The translations under genes and the position numbers were made by a program. From Gordonia effusa NBRC 100432 (GTDB taxonomy: Bacteria; Actinomycetota; Actinomycetes; Mycobacteriales; Mycobacteriaceae): a DNA stretch of 64,000 bases. The notes under the pieces were generated by a model. The model searched no databases. It worked only from the letters and a program-made list of their open reading frames with translations, and was not told the origin of the DNA. The stretch covers positions 28,575 to 92,574 of the forward strand of contig NZ_BAEH01000017.1 in assembly GCF_000241305.1 (NCBI RefSeq), written 5' to 3'. Shown here in pieces: positions 23,957 through 34,134 of this stretch (the first letter of the stretch is position 1; each line of letters begins with the position of its first letter).

Positions 23957-26900
23957 ACGGACCGATAGCCCGACTCCTCGGGCAGGTACGACAACACCGA
24001 ACACTGCTGGCCATTACTCTTGTGGCGACTCTGGCAGGTGTCGCCGCCGACGTCGTGGTACCGCTGGTCAGCCGCGCCGCGGTCGATCAGGCCACCGGCG
24101 AACGACCCGCACACCTATCGGTCACGACCATTGTCGTGCTGCTCGTGATACTGGCGATCGTCGTCTATGGCGGACACGTGGGACGCCGGCTTTCGGCTGG
24201 CGCACTCGCACTACGGGTACAGAATTCGTTGCGCCGCAAGCTTCTTGACACTGTGTTGCATCTGTCCGGCAACGCACAGGATCAGATCCGCACGGGTCAA
24301 GTGGTGTCGCGAAGCATCTCCGACCTGCAACAGGTACAGGGACTCCTGGCAATGGGGCCGCTCACGCTGGGCGCCGTGGTGCAGGTACTTATCACTGTGG
24401 TCATCATGGCGTATCTGTCGCCAATACTGACTTTGGTGGCCCTGCTCATCGTCCCCGCCGTCGGCGTCGTAGCCTTCCGTAGCCGCCGTAAGCTCTACGC
24501 CGCCACGTGGTCGGCGCAGCAGGCGGCGGGCGAGGTCGCGAGCCACGTCGAGGAAACGGTGACCGGCGTCCGAGTGGTGAAGGGTTTCGGCCAAGAGGAT
24601 CGTGCCGTCGACGAACTGGTTGACCTAAGTTCGTCCTTGTACGCCAAGCGAATTCGAGTCGGTACAAACAATGCCCGATTCGCCCCGACGATGGCACAGG
24701 TACCCCAACTGGGCTTGGTCGCCGTGCTCGCTGTCGGCGGCTACCTGGCCTATCGGGACTCGATTACCGTTGGCACCTTCCTCGCGTTCACCGCGTATGT
24801 CGGAACCATGACCGCGACGGCGCGACTTCTTACCAACTTCGTGCTTAACGCCCAGTTGGCGGGTGCCGCGGCATCGCGTGTCTTCGACGTCGTCGACACT
24901 CCTCCCGATCATGAGCCGGCCAAGCCAGTTTCGCCGCCGGACCCCGCACACGGCATCGGCATCCAATTCCGTTCGGTGAGTTACCGATTCGCCGATACCG
25001 ATGCCACTCGGCCGCCGACACTCGACCGCATCGATCTCGCTATCGCGCCCGGCGAATGCGTGGCCGTCGTCGGCGGGCCCGGCTCGGGCAAGACCACTCT
25101 GGCCAATCTCCTTGAGCGACACTACCGCCCGACGTCGGGCACCATCACCCTGTCCGGCGCCGAGCGTACCGTCGACCTCAATGATCTGGCCGCCGACGAT
25201 CTGCACCGGCTGGTGGCCGTCGTGTCCGACGACCCCTTCCTCTATTCCGATACGGTCGCGGCAAATATCGGCCTCACCCCGCACTCGGACGACGCAGACC
25301 AGGCGATCGCCGATGCCGCCACCCGTGCTGACGCGGTCGAATTCATCAACGGACTACCCGACGGTTTCGACTCGGTCGTCGGCGAACGCGGGTTGACCCT
25401 CTCCGGCGGGCAGCGACAACGAATCGCTTTGGCGCGCGCACTATTCGCCAACCCGGCGGTACTCGTGCTCGATGACGCGACGTCGGCGGTTGATGCCACG
25501 ACCGAAGCGCGGATCTTCAGTCGATTGCGAACAGCGCAGCCAACAATGCTTGTGCTGGCACACCGCCGCTCGACCCTAGCGCTAGCCGATCGCGTCGCGG
25601 TCTTGGAGGACGGCCGGATCACCGACGTCGGCACTGTCGCCGAACTCACCGAACGCAGTTCGCATTTTCGACTACTGATGTCAACGGGCGACTGGGACTC
25701 CGCGGAGGTGGACCACACCTATTCCGAAGACCAACTATGGCCTGCCGCAACAACATCGAAGATCGATGGGGACAGTTCGGGACTGGGGTCACAGACCGTT
25801 CCGCCGACGGTCGCACGGACCCTGGAAACTCTCGGCCCAGCCGCCGAAGAACCCGGCATCGACGCGGCGCAAGCGCGGAAGGACGATCCGCGCTTCTCGC
25901 TCCGCCAGATTTTGCGGCCCGTCCGCTGGCTGCTCGCCGTCTCGATCGGCCTCGTCGCCGTCGATACCCTTGCGAGCCTTGCCTTTCCGACGCTCGCCCG
26001 CGCAACCATCGACTCGGCGGTGGCTCAGCATCTGGATCAGATGGCGATCGCCGTCGGCATCGGCGTGGCACTGGTGATCGGTGATTGGATCTGCGGAGCC
26101 GCACTGATCATGGCGTCCACTCGCGCGGGCGAGCGCATGCTATTCGGTCTGCGGGTGCGCAGTTACGCCCATCTGCAACGGCTCGGCCTCGACTATTTCG
26201 AACGCGAATTGTCCGGTCGAATCATGACCCGGATGACCACCGACATCGATGCGCTGTCGACTTTCCTGCAGACCGGGCTGACGTCAGCGGCAGTCGCCGT
26301 CCTCACTCTGGCCGGCGTCAGCGTCGCGCTGGTCATTACCGATCCGCTGCTCGGGATGGTCATTCTCATCGCCGTCTTGCCCGTGTTGGTGGCGACGACC
26401 ATCTGGTTCCGTCGAGTGTCATCGGCGTCGTATACGCACGCCCGCGAACTGGTCAGCGTCGTCAACGCTGATTTTCAAGAGAACATCGCCGGTGTCAAGA
26501 CGTCGCGCGGCTACCGGCACGGGCCGGATGCGGCCGCACGTTTCGCGGGTCGCACCAACGATTGGTACCGCGCCCGGATGACCTCACAGCGGGCGGTGTC
26601 GCTGTACTTTCCGTTCATCATCCTGCTGTCGAATCTCGCGGCTGCCGCGGCGATTGGCATCGGCTCGGCTCAGATTGCCGACGGTGGCTCGGCGGGCACG
26701 CTGATCGCATTCCTGCTGTACCTGTCGATGTTGTTCGGCCCAATCCAGCAGTTGACGCAAGTATTCGACGGTTATCAGCAGGCCGCGGTCGGATTGCGCC
26801 GCATCGGCGACCTCCTGCGCACGCCAAGTTCACTGTCGGCGTCGGGAACGGCCCTCCCACCGTCGGGCGGATTCGACGGGCACGCCGCGCTCGACGACGT

Positions 26901-27687
26901 GACCTTTCGCTACGGCGGTCTCGATTCCGCTGACGACGTTGCGACACCGAATGCGCTCAGCAACGTCGACCTGGAGATTCCACCTGGTACCTCCCTCGCA
27001 CTCGTCGGGCAGACCGGTGCCGGCAAGTCGACGATCGTGAAACTGCTCGCCCGGTTCTACGACACAACGTCGGGAGCGGTCCGGATGGATGGCACCGACA
27101 TCCGCGACTTCGCCCTGCGCGGCTATCGGCAACGATTGGCGATCGTGCCGCAGGAACCGCACCTGTTCACCGGAAGCATCGCCGACAACATCGCGTATGG
27201 CCGGCCGACAGCGTCGCGGGAGGACATCGTCGACGCCGCACGGGCGGTCGGCGCGTTGGATATGATCGCCGGTCTCGACGGCGCGATGACCTACGCCGTC
27301 GGGGAACGGGGACGAGGATTGTCGTCGGGGCAGCGGCAGTTGATCGCGCTGGCTCGCGCCGAATTGGTGCAACCGGATCTGATCCTGCTCGATGAAGCGA
27401 CTGCCACCCTGGATCAAGCAACCGAGGCGCGGGTACTTGCCGCGGGTGAACGGGTCACTCGCACAAGGACATCGGTGATCGTCGCACACCGCCTGGCGAC
27501 AGCGTCGCGCACCGACCGGATCGCCGTCGTCGAAGACGGGCGGATCGTCGAGTTGGGAACCCACGACCAATTGCTGGCGGAAAATGGCCGCTACCAACAG
27601 TTTTGGCGGGACGGCGCCTCGCCTGATGCGGATACGTGTCGGTTGATATCCGAAAGTGACGACGCACCGGCTCCGTCGGCGCCCTAG
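23953..27687 (+). CDS. Fused heterodimeric-type ABC exporter (TMD-NBD-TMD-NBD)
   Basis: At 1244 residues this is two ABC half-exporters in one chain. Half 1: six-helix membrane domain (about 10-320), Walker A GGPGSGKTT, signature LSGGQRQR, Walker B VLVLDDATSAVD. Half 2: membrane domain (about 645-950), Walker A GQTGAGKST, signature LSSGQRQL, Walker B LILLDEATATLD. In NBD1 the catalytic Glu is replaced by Asp, marking a degenerate ATP site, while NBD2 keeps the Glu. This asymmetry is characteristic of heterodimeric exporters, and the fusion resembles M. tuberculosis Rv1273c and Rv1272c joined. The substrate is unknown. The TTG start overlaps the previous stop. The stop overlaps the stop of the convergent SRPBCC gene. 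Confidence 0.92.
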   Translation: MNGPIARLLGQVRQHRTLLAITLVATLAGVAADVVVPLVSRAAVDQATGERPAHLSVTTIVVLLVILAIVVYGGHVGRRLSAGALALRVQNSLRRKLLDTVLHLSGNAQDQIRTGQVVSRSISDLQQVQGLLAMGPLTLGAVVQVLITVVIMAYLSPILTLVALLIVPAVGVVAFRSRRKLYAATWSAQQAAGEVASHVEETVTGVRVVKGFGQEDRAVDELVDLSSSLYAKRIRVGTNNARFAPTMAQVPQLGLVAVLAVGGYLAYRDSITVGTFLAFTAYVGTMTATARLLTNFVLNAQLAGAAASRVFDVVDTPPDHEPAKPVSPPDPAHGIGIQFRSVSYRFADTDATRPPTLDRIDLAIAPGECVAVVGGPGSGKTTLANLLERHYRPTSGTITLSGAERTVDLNDLAADDLHRLVAVVSDDPFLYSDTVAANIGLTPHSDDADQAIADAATRADAVEFINGLPDGFDSVVGERGLTLSGGQRQRIALARALFANPAVLVLDDATSAVDATTEARIFSRLRTAQPTMLVLAHRRSTLALADRVAVLEDGRITDVGTVAELTERSSHFRLLMSTGDWDSAEVDHTYSEDQLWPAATTSKIDGDSSGLGSQTVPPTVARTLETLGPAAEEPGIDAAQARKDDPRFSLRQILRPVRWLLAVSIGLVAVDTLASLAFPTLARATIDSAVAQHLDQMAIAVGIGVALVIGDWICGAALIMASTRAGERMLFGLRVRSYAHLQRLGLDYFERELSGRIMTRMTTDIDALSTFLQTGLTSAAVAVLTLAGVSVALVITDPLLGMVILIAVLPVLVATTIWFRRVSSASYTHARELVSVVNADFQENIAGVKTSRGYRHGPDAAARFAGRTNDWYRARMTSQRAVSLYFPFIILLSNLAAAAAIGIGSAQIADGGSAGTLIAFLLYLSMLFGPIQQLTQVFDGYQQAAVGLRRIGDLLRTPSSLSASGTALPPSGGFDGHAALDDVTFRYGGLDSADDVATPNALSNVDLEIPPGTSLALVGQTGAGKSTIVKLLARFYDTTSGAVRMDGTDIRDFALRGYRQRLAIVPQEPHLFTGSIADNIAYGRPTASREDIVDAARAVGALDMIAGLDGAMTYAVGERGRGLSSGQRQLIALARAELVQPDLILLDEATATLDQATEARVLAAGERVTRTRTSVIVAHRLATASRTDRIAVVEDGRIVELGTHDQLLAENGRYQQFWRDGASPDADTCRLISESDDAPAPSAP

Positions 27688-28145
27688 CCGAGATAGACAC
27701 CCAACGCGTCGAATAATCCGCGGGTCCCCTGTTCACGGCCGGGACCGTCGGCCCAGAATTTGTCGAAGAAGACGCCGTGCTCGATATGCGTGAATCGGGT
27801 GCCGACGTCGATCGGGTCGAACTCCAGCGATGCGACCGACGTCGACATATGACTACCGTCGAGCCACATGTCGTAGGTGGTGACGATGCGGAGATGTTCG
27901 ACGATATCGGTGTAAGTCGCCTCGTACCGCGACACCGGACCGTCGTGAAATGTTCCCTCGGCAATGTCACGGCCACCGACGCGGAAATCGAAGACCCACT
28001 CCCCGTGCGTGACAGCATCGCCACCTCCCCACCAGGCCAGCTTCTCCTGTTCGTCGGCAAACGCGTTCCACACCCGTTCCACCGGAACTGGGTAGTCACG
28101 AATCAGGGTGAACTCGGCGCGGGCCAGTCGGCGTTCGCTTGTCAT
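27684..28145 (-). CDS. SRPBCC (AHSA1/START-like) domain protein
   Basis: A 153-residue single-domain protein of the activator-of-Hsp90-ATPase-like group. The characteristic start is FTLIRDYPVPVERVWNAFAD, with the family's W at EQEKLAWWGGGD. This is followed by the beta-sheet and the C-terminal helix HGVFFDKFWADGPGREQG. Members bind small hydrophobic molecules in a cavity; no specific activity can be assigned. It is the third gene of the ArsR operon, 9 nt after the reductase-like gene, and ArsR-AHSA1 pairs are common in actinobacteria. Confidence 0.85.
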   Translation of the reverse strand: MTSERRLARAEFTLIRDYPVPVERVWNAFADEQEKLAWWGGGDAVTHGEWVFDFRVGGRDIAEGTFHDGPVSRYEATYTDIVEHLRIVTTYDMWLDGSHMSTSVASLEFDPIDVGTRFTHIEHGVFFDKFWADGPGREQGTRGLFDALGVYLG

Positions 28146-28154
28146 GTCGCGTCC

Positions 28155-28802
28155 TCACCGCGTGAAGGTGATATGGATCGTGCCGCTTTCGGCTACTTCC
28201 GATGCCACCTGGTGGGTCTGGTCGAGGTTGGGTACCTCGTCCCACAGTCGAGTCCCACGGCCGAGCATGATCGGCGCGATCATGAGGTGCAACTGGTCGA
28301 CCAGGCCGGCACGCAGAAATTCGAACGCCGTGCTCGCACCGCCACCGACCCGTACATCGAGCCCGCCGGCCGCCTCCGACGCTTCGGACAACACATCATC
28401 GATTGCTCCGCCGCGGAAGTGGAAGGTGGTACCTCCCCGCATCGAAATCGATGGGCGCGGCGCGCTATGGGTAAGGACGTAGACTGGGGTGCCAAACGGC
28501 GGCTCGTCGCCCCACCAGCCTTTCCAGTCCGGGTCGTCAGGGAAGGCGTGCAAGCCGAACATCGAAGCGCCGATGATCTCGGCACCGATCCCGTCGAAAT
28601 GCGCTGCGGCATAAGCGTTGTCGACACCGGTCGTCCCCGCGCCACTTGTGTCACCGAGGATGCGCTCCTGAAAGGTGCGGGTCTGCGCGTACGCGGCCGT
28701 TAGGCGTCCCCAGTCTTCCCCCATCGGGTTGTCGGCGCTCTGGCCGGTCGTTGCGATATAGCCGTCCAACGAGGTGAACATGTCGATGCGAACACGGGTC
28801 AT
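28155..28802 (-). CDS. Dihydrofolate reductase-fold protein (RibD C-terminal family)
   Basis: A 215-residue NADPH-binding protein of the RibD_C/DHFR-like superfamily. It opens with RIDMFTSLDGYIA, contains EIIGASMFGLHA, the PVYVLTH strand, and the nucleotide-binding VRVGGGASTAFEFLRAGLVD. The C-terminal DQLHLMIAPIMLGRG is typical of YyaP/YwjB-like reductases. The true substrate is unknown; these stand-alone relatives are not folate or riboflavin enzymes by default. It starts 1 nt after the arsR stop, with AAGGAAG inside the end of arsR as ribosome-binding site. Confidence 0.85.
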   Translation of the reverse strand: MTRVRIDMFTSLDGYIATTGQSADNPMGEDWGRLTAAYAQTRTFQERILGDTSGAGTTGVDNAYAAAHFDGIGAEIIGASMFGLHAFPDDPDWKGWWGDEPPFGTPVYVLTHSAPRPSISMRGGTTFHFRGGAIDDVLSEASEAAGGLDVRVGGGASTAFEFLRAGLVDQLHLMIAPIMLGRGTRLWDEVPNLDQTHQVASEVAESGTIHITFTR

Positions 28803-28803
28803 A

Positions 28804-29142
28804 TCAGTCTTCCTTTGCAGCGGAGCGGATCAAATGGATGCCGAGGCGATCGGCTTGGTGTTCGGCCGGGGTTCGCTGCTCCCCGAGCCACAGATGCAGG
28901 ACGTCGAGTGCTCCTGGGCGCAAGCTCACCGTCCGCACGCGGCCATGTTTGTGCGATGCGACGAGTCCGGCTTCCTCAAGGACGCGCAGATGCTGCATGA
29001 ACGAGGGCAACGCCATCGAGAATGGCGCAGCCAACTCCGACACCACGGCCGGCGATTTGGCGAGGCGCTCCACGACTGCCCGGCGCGTCGGGTCCGCGAG
29101 AGCTCGGAGAACCCCGTCGAGCGCGTCGTAATACTTAGGCAC
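28804..29142 (-). CDS. ArsR-family transcriptional regulator
   Basis: A 112-residue winged-helix regulator: LRALADPTRRAVVERLAKSP at the start, SELAAPFSMALPSFMQHLRV as the recognition helix region, and AGLVASHKHGRVRTVSL as the wing. It has no metal-binding CxC motif, so it probably responds to an organic signal, or through the SRPBCC partner, not a metal. It heads a three-gene operon. The GTG start at 29142 lies 8 nt downstream of a -10 box and the first six codons form half of a palindrome, so transcript and translation probably begin together. Confidence 0.9.
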   Translation of the reverse strand: MPKYYDALDGVLRALADPTRRAVVERLAKSPAVVSELAAPFSMALPSFMQHLRVLEEAGLVASHKHGRVRTVSLRPGALDVLHLWLGEQRTPAEHQADRLGIHLIRSAAKED

Positions 29143-29179
29143 GCGACTAAGTATTACGACGGAGGTCGCGCCCAGTCAA
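29125..29179 (-). promoter_or_regulatory. arsR leaderless promoter with operator covering the start codon
   Basis: On the minus strand, -35 TTGACT (29174-29179), 17-nt spacer and -10 TAATAC (29151-29156) place the start point at or next to the GTG codon at 29142. A perfect 14-bp inverted repeat, GTCGTAATACTTAG (29125-29138) and its complement (29147-29160), spans the -10 box on one side and codons 1-6 of arsR on the other, with an 8-nt centre. This is a classical autorepression layout. Confidence 0.75.
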
Positions 29180-29223
29180 GACCACCCCCAGTTGGGCGGG
29201 AGCAAAAAGTGGTGACCTGCCGT

Positions 29224-29292
29224 GAAAATCGTCCGAATAGTTGGTCACCAAGGGCAGATTGCCCTTGCCGACGGCTTATTCGGACGATTTTC
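29224..29292. repeat. Palindromic repeat family B, copy 1
   Basis: A 69-bp element with perfect 16-bp terminal inverted repeats GAAAATCGTCCGAATA (29224-29239 and 29277-29292) and an internal small palindrome AAGGGCA-GAT-TGCCCTT. A second element of identical length lies at 53105-53173. It sits in the gap between arsR and kgd. Confidence 0.85.
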
Positions 29293-29637
29293 GCGACGAC
29301 GATAGCGCCGACGCCAGTGCGATGACTGAACTAGATATCTAGCTCGATGATGAACTGATCGCACATGCGACTCGCGGTCTCGAAGACGGAAAGCCGTTGG
29401 GTGCAAACGCGCGCCGTCCGCGCGCAGCCAAACCCTCGACACCGCCACCAATCGCAAACGCGCGACTAACACTCCGTGACACGGGCCACACTGCCCCCTC
29501 GTGAGTCCAACCACTGAGCGCACTCAGGAGCGATACGCGTAGCATCCTATGGTGGTTCACCTGCTACGGGTTACCACTTGAGCAGCGAGCCACCCGCGTA
29601 CCCGACACGCTTGAGGGAATTGAGGCGAAACACCGCT
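29293..29637. other. kgd upstream region
   Basis: About 345 nt between the palindromic element and the kgd start without a supported gene. It should carry the kgd promoter, but I see no consensus pair that I would defend. A TTG-initiated 20-residue extension of kgd (from 29578) is open but lacks similarity to the start of mycobacterial Kgd. Confidence 0.4.
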
Positions 29638-32600
29638 GTGAGCAGTTCGACATCAGACTTCGGACAGAACACCTGGCTGGTCGATGAGATGTACCAGCAA
29701 TATGTAAAAGACCCCAACTCGGTCGACCCGAGCTGGCACGAGATTCTGAAGGACTACAAGCCTTCGGCGAACGGGACGAACGGCAGCGCACCGACGCCGA
29801 CCGCGAAAACCGCATCCCCGGCCGTGGCCCCTTCCCCTCCCGCGGCCCCCGCGTCCACCCACAAGCCCAGTGCCCCGGTAACCCTCGACACCGAGCCGAC
29901 CCGTGCGCCCGCACCGGCCCGCAAGGCAACCCCTACGCGGGAAAGTCAGGCAACCAAAGCGGCGTCCGGCCGCAGCATGGCCGAGACCGCCAACCGTCCG
30001 CCGGCCCCCGCCCCAGCTAAGGCACCCGCACCTCAGCCCACCGCCGAAGAGACCAAGGTCCTGCGCGGCGCGTCCGCCGCGGTCGCCAAGAATATGGCGG
30101 CATCGCTCACGGTTCCGACCGCGACCAGCGTGCGTGCCATCCCCGCCAAGGCGATGATCGATAACCGCATCGTCATCAACAACCACCTCGCCCGCACTCG
30201 CGGCGGCAAGATCTCGTTCACCCACATCCTCGGGTACGCGATTGTCCAGGCGATCAAGTCGTTCCCCAATATGAACCGGCACTTCGCCGAGATCGACGGC
30301 AAGCCGAATGTCGTCACCCCCGCGCACACCAACCTCGGCCTCGCGATCGACCTCGCTGGCAAGGATGGCAATCGTTCACTCGTCGTCGCGGCGATCAAGA
30401 ACACCGAGACGATGAGTTTCGCCGAGTTCCACGCCGCGTATGAGGACATCGTCCGACGTGCGCGCGAAGGCAAACTGACCGCGGAGGATTTCGCCGGCGT
30501 CACCACTTCGCTCACCAACCCGGGCACTATCGGCACCGTGCATTCAGTCCCCCGGTTGATGAAGGGGCAGGGCACCATCGTCGGCGCCGGCGCGATGGAA
30601 TATCCCGCTGAGTTCCAAGGCGCAAGCGACGAGCAGATCGCCGAGCTGGGCGTCGGCAAGTTGATGACGCTGACGTCGACCTACGACCACCGGATCATCC
30701 AGGGAGCCGAGTCGGGCGACTTCCTGCGCACCATCCACAACCTGCTGATCGACGACTCCTTCTACGATCAGATCTTCATCGCGTTCCACATTCCGTACGA
30801 GCCGGTCCGCTGGCGTCGCGACATCCCCGCCGGGCTAGTCGACAAGAGCACTCGCGTTCTGGAACTTATTGCGGCATACCGCAATCGCGGCCACCTGATG
30901 GCCGACATCGACCCGCTGATGATGGATTCCGACGCCCGCGCCGCGCATCCGGATCTCAATATCCAGACCTACGGTCTGACCCTGTGGGACCTCGACCGCA
31001 GCTTCCGGGTCGGCGGCTTCCACGGACAAGAGCGCATGAAGCTGCGCGATGTCCTGTCGATCCTGCGCGATGCCTACTGTCGCCACGTCGCCATCGAATA
31101 CACCCATATCCTCGACCCTTCGCAGCAACGCTGGGTTCAAGAGCGGGTCGAGATCAAGCATGTGAAGCCACCGGTCGGCGAGCAGAAGTACATTCTGTCG
31201 AAGCTGAACGCCGCCGAAGCATTCGAAACCTTCTTGGCGACGAAATATGTTGGGCAGAAACGCTTTTCACTTGAGGGCGCGGAGTCGGTTATCCCGATGA
31301 TGGATGGCGTGATCGATCAGAGCGCCGAGCACGCGCTGACCGAGGTCGTCATCGGTATGCCGCACCGCGGTCGCCTCAACGTGTTGGCGAATATCGTCGG
31401 CAAGCCGTATTCGAAGATCTTCACCGAATTCGAAGGCAACTTGAACCCATCGCAGGCGCACGGATCAGGCGACGTCAAATACCATCTGGGTGCCGAGGGC
31501 AAGTACTACCAGATGTTCGGCGACAACGAGATCACCGTCTCGCTGACCGCCAACCCCAGCCACCTCGAAGCAGTCGACCCGGTTCTTGAGGGACTAGTTC
31601 GGTCCAAGCAGGATGAGTTGGCAACCGACGAGCAGCCATTCCCGCTCCTACCGCTGATGTTGCACGGCGACGCCGCATTCGCCGGTCAGGGCGTCGTGGC
31701 CGAAACGCTCAACCTCGCTCAGCTGCCCGGCTACCGTACCGGCGGCACGATCCACATCGTGGTGAACAACCAGGTCGGCTTCACGACCGCGCCAGAGCAT
31801 TCCCGATCGACCGAGTACTGCACCGACGTCGCCAAGATGATCGGCGCGCCGATCCTGCACGTCAACGGCGACGATCCGGAAGCCTGCGTCTGGGCAGCCA
31901 AACTGGCCGTCGACTACCGGCAGGAATTCCATAACGACGTCGTCATCGACCTCGTCTGTTTCCGACGCCGCGGCCACAACGAGGGCGACGACCCGTCGAT
32001 GACGCAGCCGGCGATGTACGACGTCATCGACACCATGCGCGGCGTTCGCAAGAGCTACACCGAAGCCCTCATCGGCCGTGGTGATATCTCAACGAAGGAA
32101 GCCGAAGACGCACTGCGCGACTACCAAGGCCAGTTGGAGCGAGTCTTCAACGAAGTCAAGGAGCTCGAGAAGTACACCGCCGAGCCAAGTCCGTCGGTCG
32201 AGGCCGACCAGACGCTGCCCACCAAGCTGGTCACCGCGGTCACCCCGGAAGTTCTCACCGGTATCGGCGACGCGTTCGTCAACGTGCCCGAGGGATTCAC
32301 CCCTCACCCACGCGTCAAGCCGGTGCTCGAACGTCGTCAGAAGATGTCCCGCGAAGGCGGCATCGACTGGGCGTTCGCAGAATTGCTGGCGTTCGGCTCG
32401 CTGGTGCAGGAGGGACGGCTGGTGCGTCTGTCCGGCCAGGATTCGCGCCGCGGCACGTTCACCCAGCGCCTGTCGGTGCTGATCGACCGGGAGAACGGTA
32501 CCGAGTTCACACCGCTCAACCACTTGCCGAAGATCGACGGCACCGAGAAGGGCGAGTACCTGGTCTACGACTCGCCGCTCAGTGAGTACGCGGTACTGGG

Positions 32601-33423
32601 ATTTGAGTATGGCTATTCGGTCGGTAACCCGGCGGCACTGGTTCTCTGGGAGGGACAGTTCGGCGACTTCGTGAACGGTGCCCAGTCAATCGTCGATGAG
32701 TTCATCTCGTCCGGCGAGGCCAAATGGGGCCAGACGTCGGGCGTCGTGATGCTGCTGCCGCATGGCCACGAGGGCCAGGGACCCGACCATACGTCGGGTC
32801 GCATCGAGCGTTTCCTGCAACTGTGTGCCGAAGGGTCGATGACGGTGGCGCTGCCATCGACACCCGCGAGCTACTTCCACCTGCTGCGTCGCCACGCACT
32901 CGACGGCATCGAGCGTCCGTTGGTGGTCTTCACGCCGAAGTCGATGCTGCGCAACAAGGCCGCGGTCTCGCCGGTCGAGGATTTCACCGATTCGAAGTTC
33001 CTGTCGGTGATCGACGACCCCAAGTATGCTGCGGCCGGCGCTGACGCCGATCGGGCGAAGGTGTCACGCGTGCTGCTAGTGAGCGGCAAGCTCTACTACG
33101 AGCTCGCCGCCCGCCGCGACAAGGAGAACCGCGACGACATCGCGATCGTCCGAATCGAACAGCTCTACCCGGTGCCGCACCGTCGTCTGCGAAAGACGTT
33201 GGAGCAGTACAGTTCTGCCACCGACCATGTGTGGGTGCAGGAGGAGCCGGCCAACCAGGGACCGTGGCCATACCTCGGCCTATGGCTGCCGGAGGTCCTG
33301 CCGGACATCTTGCGCGGTCTGCGTCGGATCTCCCGACGCGCGATGAGCGCGCCGTCGTCGGGTTCGTCGAAGGTGCACGCCGTCGAGCAGCAGGAGATCA
33401 TCGACGGGGCATTCGAGGCGTAA
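29638..33423 (+). CDS. kgd: Multifunctional 2-oxoglutarate decarboxylase/dehydrogenase E1 (Kgd, SucA-type)
   Basis: A 1261-residue actinobacterial fusion enzyme of the TCA cycle. N-terminus [19 protein letters not shown] is followed by a Pro/Ala/Thr linker (about residues 35-135). Next is the E2-like acyltransferase domain, ending with active-site [15 protein letters not shown], and then the thiamine-diphosphate E1 domains with [43 protein letters not shown] and [13 protein letters not shown]. The end [15 protein letters not shown] matches M. tuberculosis Rv1248c. There is no lipoyl domain, as expected. The enzyme feeds 2-oxoglutarate carbon to succinyl-CoA, succinate semialdehyde or 2-hydroxy-3-oxoadipate and is controlled by the FHA protein GarA in relatives. 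The GTG at 29638 was chosen by agreement with homologous N-termini. Confidence 0.96.
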   Translation: MSSSTSDFGQNTWLVDEMYQQYVKDPNSVDPSWHEILKDYKPSANGTNGSAPTPTAKTASPAVAPSPPAAPASTHKPSAPVTLDTEPTRAPAPARKATPTRESQATKAASGRSMAETANRPPAPAPAKAPAPQPTAEETKVLRGASAAVAKNMAASLTVPTATSVRAIPAKAMIDNRIVINNHLARTRGGKISFTHILGYAIVQAIKSFPNMNRHFAEIDGKPNVVTPAHTNLGLAIDLAGKDGNRSLVVAAIKNTETMSFAEFHAAYEDIVRRAREGKLTAEDFAGVTTSLTNPGTIGTVHSVPRLMKGQGTIVGAGAMEYPAEFQGASDEQIAELGVGKLMTLTSTYDHRIIQGAESGDFLRTIHNLLIDDSFYDQIFIAFHIPYEPVRWRRDIPAGLVDKSTRVLELIAAYRNRGHLMADIDPLMMDSDARAAHPDLNIQTYGLTLWDLDRSFRVGGFHGQERMKLRDVLSILRDAYCRHVAIEYTHILDPSQQRWVQERVEIKHVKPPVGEQKYILSKLNAAEAFETFLATKYVGQKRFSLEGAESVIPMMDGVIDQSAEHALTEVVIGMPHRGRLNVLANIVGKPYSKIFTEFEGNLNPSQAHGSGDVKYHLGAEGKYYQMFGDNEITVSLTANPSHLEAVDPVLEGLVRSKQDELATDEQPFPLLPLMLHGDAAFAGQGVVAETLNLAQLPGYRTGGTIHIVVNNQVGFTTAPEHSRSTEYCTDVAKMIGAPILHVNGDDPEACVWAAKLAVDYRQEFHNDVVIDLVCFRRRGHNEGDDPSMTQPAMYDVIDTMRGVRKSYTEALIGRGDISTKEAEDALRDYQGQLERVFNEVKELEKYTAEPSPSVEADQTLPTKLVTAVTPEVLTGIGDAFVNVPEGFTPHPRVKPVLERRQKMSREGGIDWAFAELLAFGSLVQEGRLVRLSGQDSRRGTFTQRLSVLIDRENGTEFTPLNHLPKIDGTEKGEYLVYDSPLSEYAVLGFEYGYSVGNPAALVLWEGQFGDFVNGAQSIVDEFISSGEAKWGQTSGVVMLLPHGHEGQGPDHTSGRIERFLQLCAEGSMTVALPSTPASYFHLLRRHALDGIERPLVVFTPKSMLRNKAAVSPVEDFTDSKFLSVIDDPKYAAAGADADRAKVSRVLLVSGKLYYELAARRDKENRDDIAIVRIEQLYPVPHRRLRKTLEQYSSATDHVWVQEEPANQGPWPYLGLWLPEVLPDILRGLRRISRRAMSAPSSGSSKVHAVEQQEIIDGAFEA

Positions 33424-33434
33424 CACCCCTCAAC

Positions 33435-33506
33435 CGCAAACCCCACAGCAAACGACAGTCCCGACCCGGTTTTCGGGTCGGGACTGTCGTTTTCAGTCGG
33501 GTTTGC
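33435..33506. repeat. Palindromic repeat family A, copy 3
   Basis: An 18-bp stem, AAACGACAGTCCCGACCC (33450-33467) with its complement at 33475-33492, encloses a GGTTTTC loop. Outer arms CGCAAACCC (33435-33443) and GGGTTTGC (33499-33506) flank it. It lies between convergent kgd and the TetR gene, and its right arm encodes the last codons of that TetR gene. Relative to copies 1 and 2 both sides of the stem have changed together. Confidence 0.85.
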
Positions 33507-34095
33507 CAGCGGGTGCTGCCACCGCGCGGATGACGATCGCGATCAGGTCGCGGATATGCGCGCGGTCGGCTGGTTGTTTGGTGACCAGCCGTCGGTAAAC
33601 GATCGGCCCGAACAATAGATCGCGCACCATGTCTGGGGTCACATCGGATGCGATGGCGCCGGCGTCGCGGAGACGATCGATCATCCGGTCCAGGATCTCA
33701 CCGCGCGGCGAAAGATAGCGAGCAACCAGGTCACCGAGTTGCGGGTCGTAATCCGCGCAAGCATGCAATTGCATGACCACGCCGAAATGTCCGCTGTCGA
33801 TGAATGCGGCCAGGAAGTCGCCCGCCGACGCCGCGAGGTCAGCCACCGGATCGCCGGTATTGAACTCGCGCACCGGCGGCACCGACCGGGTAATCGCGGC
33901 CACGGCCAGTTCGGCAGTGGTGGCGCCGCGGCGATAGATGGTCGACCGCGGCACTCCGGCTTCGGACGCGACCTTGCTAATGGAGAGTCCATGAAAACCG
34001 TTGGCGGCCAACAACTTCAGCGTCGCAGCGGTGATCTTGCGATCCACCACACCATCCGGCGGCCTGCCGAGGGGCCGGCGTTCTGACGAGCTCAT
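33493..34095 (-). CDS. TetR-family transcriptional regulator
   Basis: A 200-residue repressor. The N-terminal helix-turn-helix is TLKLLAANGFHGLSISKVAS followed by EAGVPRSTIYRRGATTAELA. The C-terminal domain has the TetR_C pattern GHFGVVMQLHACADYDPQLGD and LLFGPIVYRRLV. It is divergent from the secreted propeller gene with a shared operator between them, so it probably controls that gene and itself. The ATG lies 6 nt after CATAAT, a leaderless layout. The final residues GKPD and the stop codon come from the arm of the palindromic repeat. Confidence 0.88.
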   Translation of the reverse strand: MSSSERRPLGRPPDGVVDRKITAATLKLLAANGFHGLSISKVASEAGVPRSTIYRRGATTAELAVAAITRSVPPVREFNTGDPVADLAASAGDFLAAFIDSGHFGVVMQLHACADYDPQLGDLVARYLSPRGEILDRMIDRLRDAGAIASDVTPDMVRDLLFGPIVYRRLVTKQPADRAHIRDLIAIVIRAVAAPAGKPD

Positions 34096-34109
34096 GAGCC
34101 GATTATGTC

Positions 34110-34134
34110 ATTACGCTTCATAGTGTTGCGTAAT
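34110..34134. promoter_or_regulatory. TetR operator in divergent promoter region
   Basis: Inverted repeat ATTACGC (34110-34116) / GCGTAAT (34128-34134) with an 11-nt centre, located between the TetR gene start (34095) and the propeller gene start (34152). A TATCGT box (34139-34144) lies 7 nt before the propeller GTG. The palindrome would occlude promoters in both directions. Confidence 0.55.
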
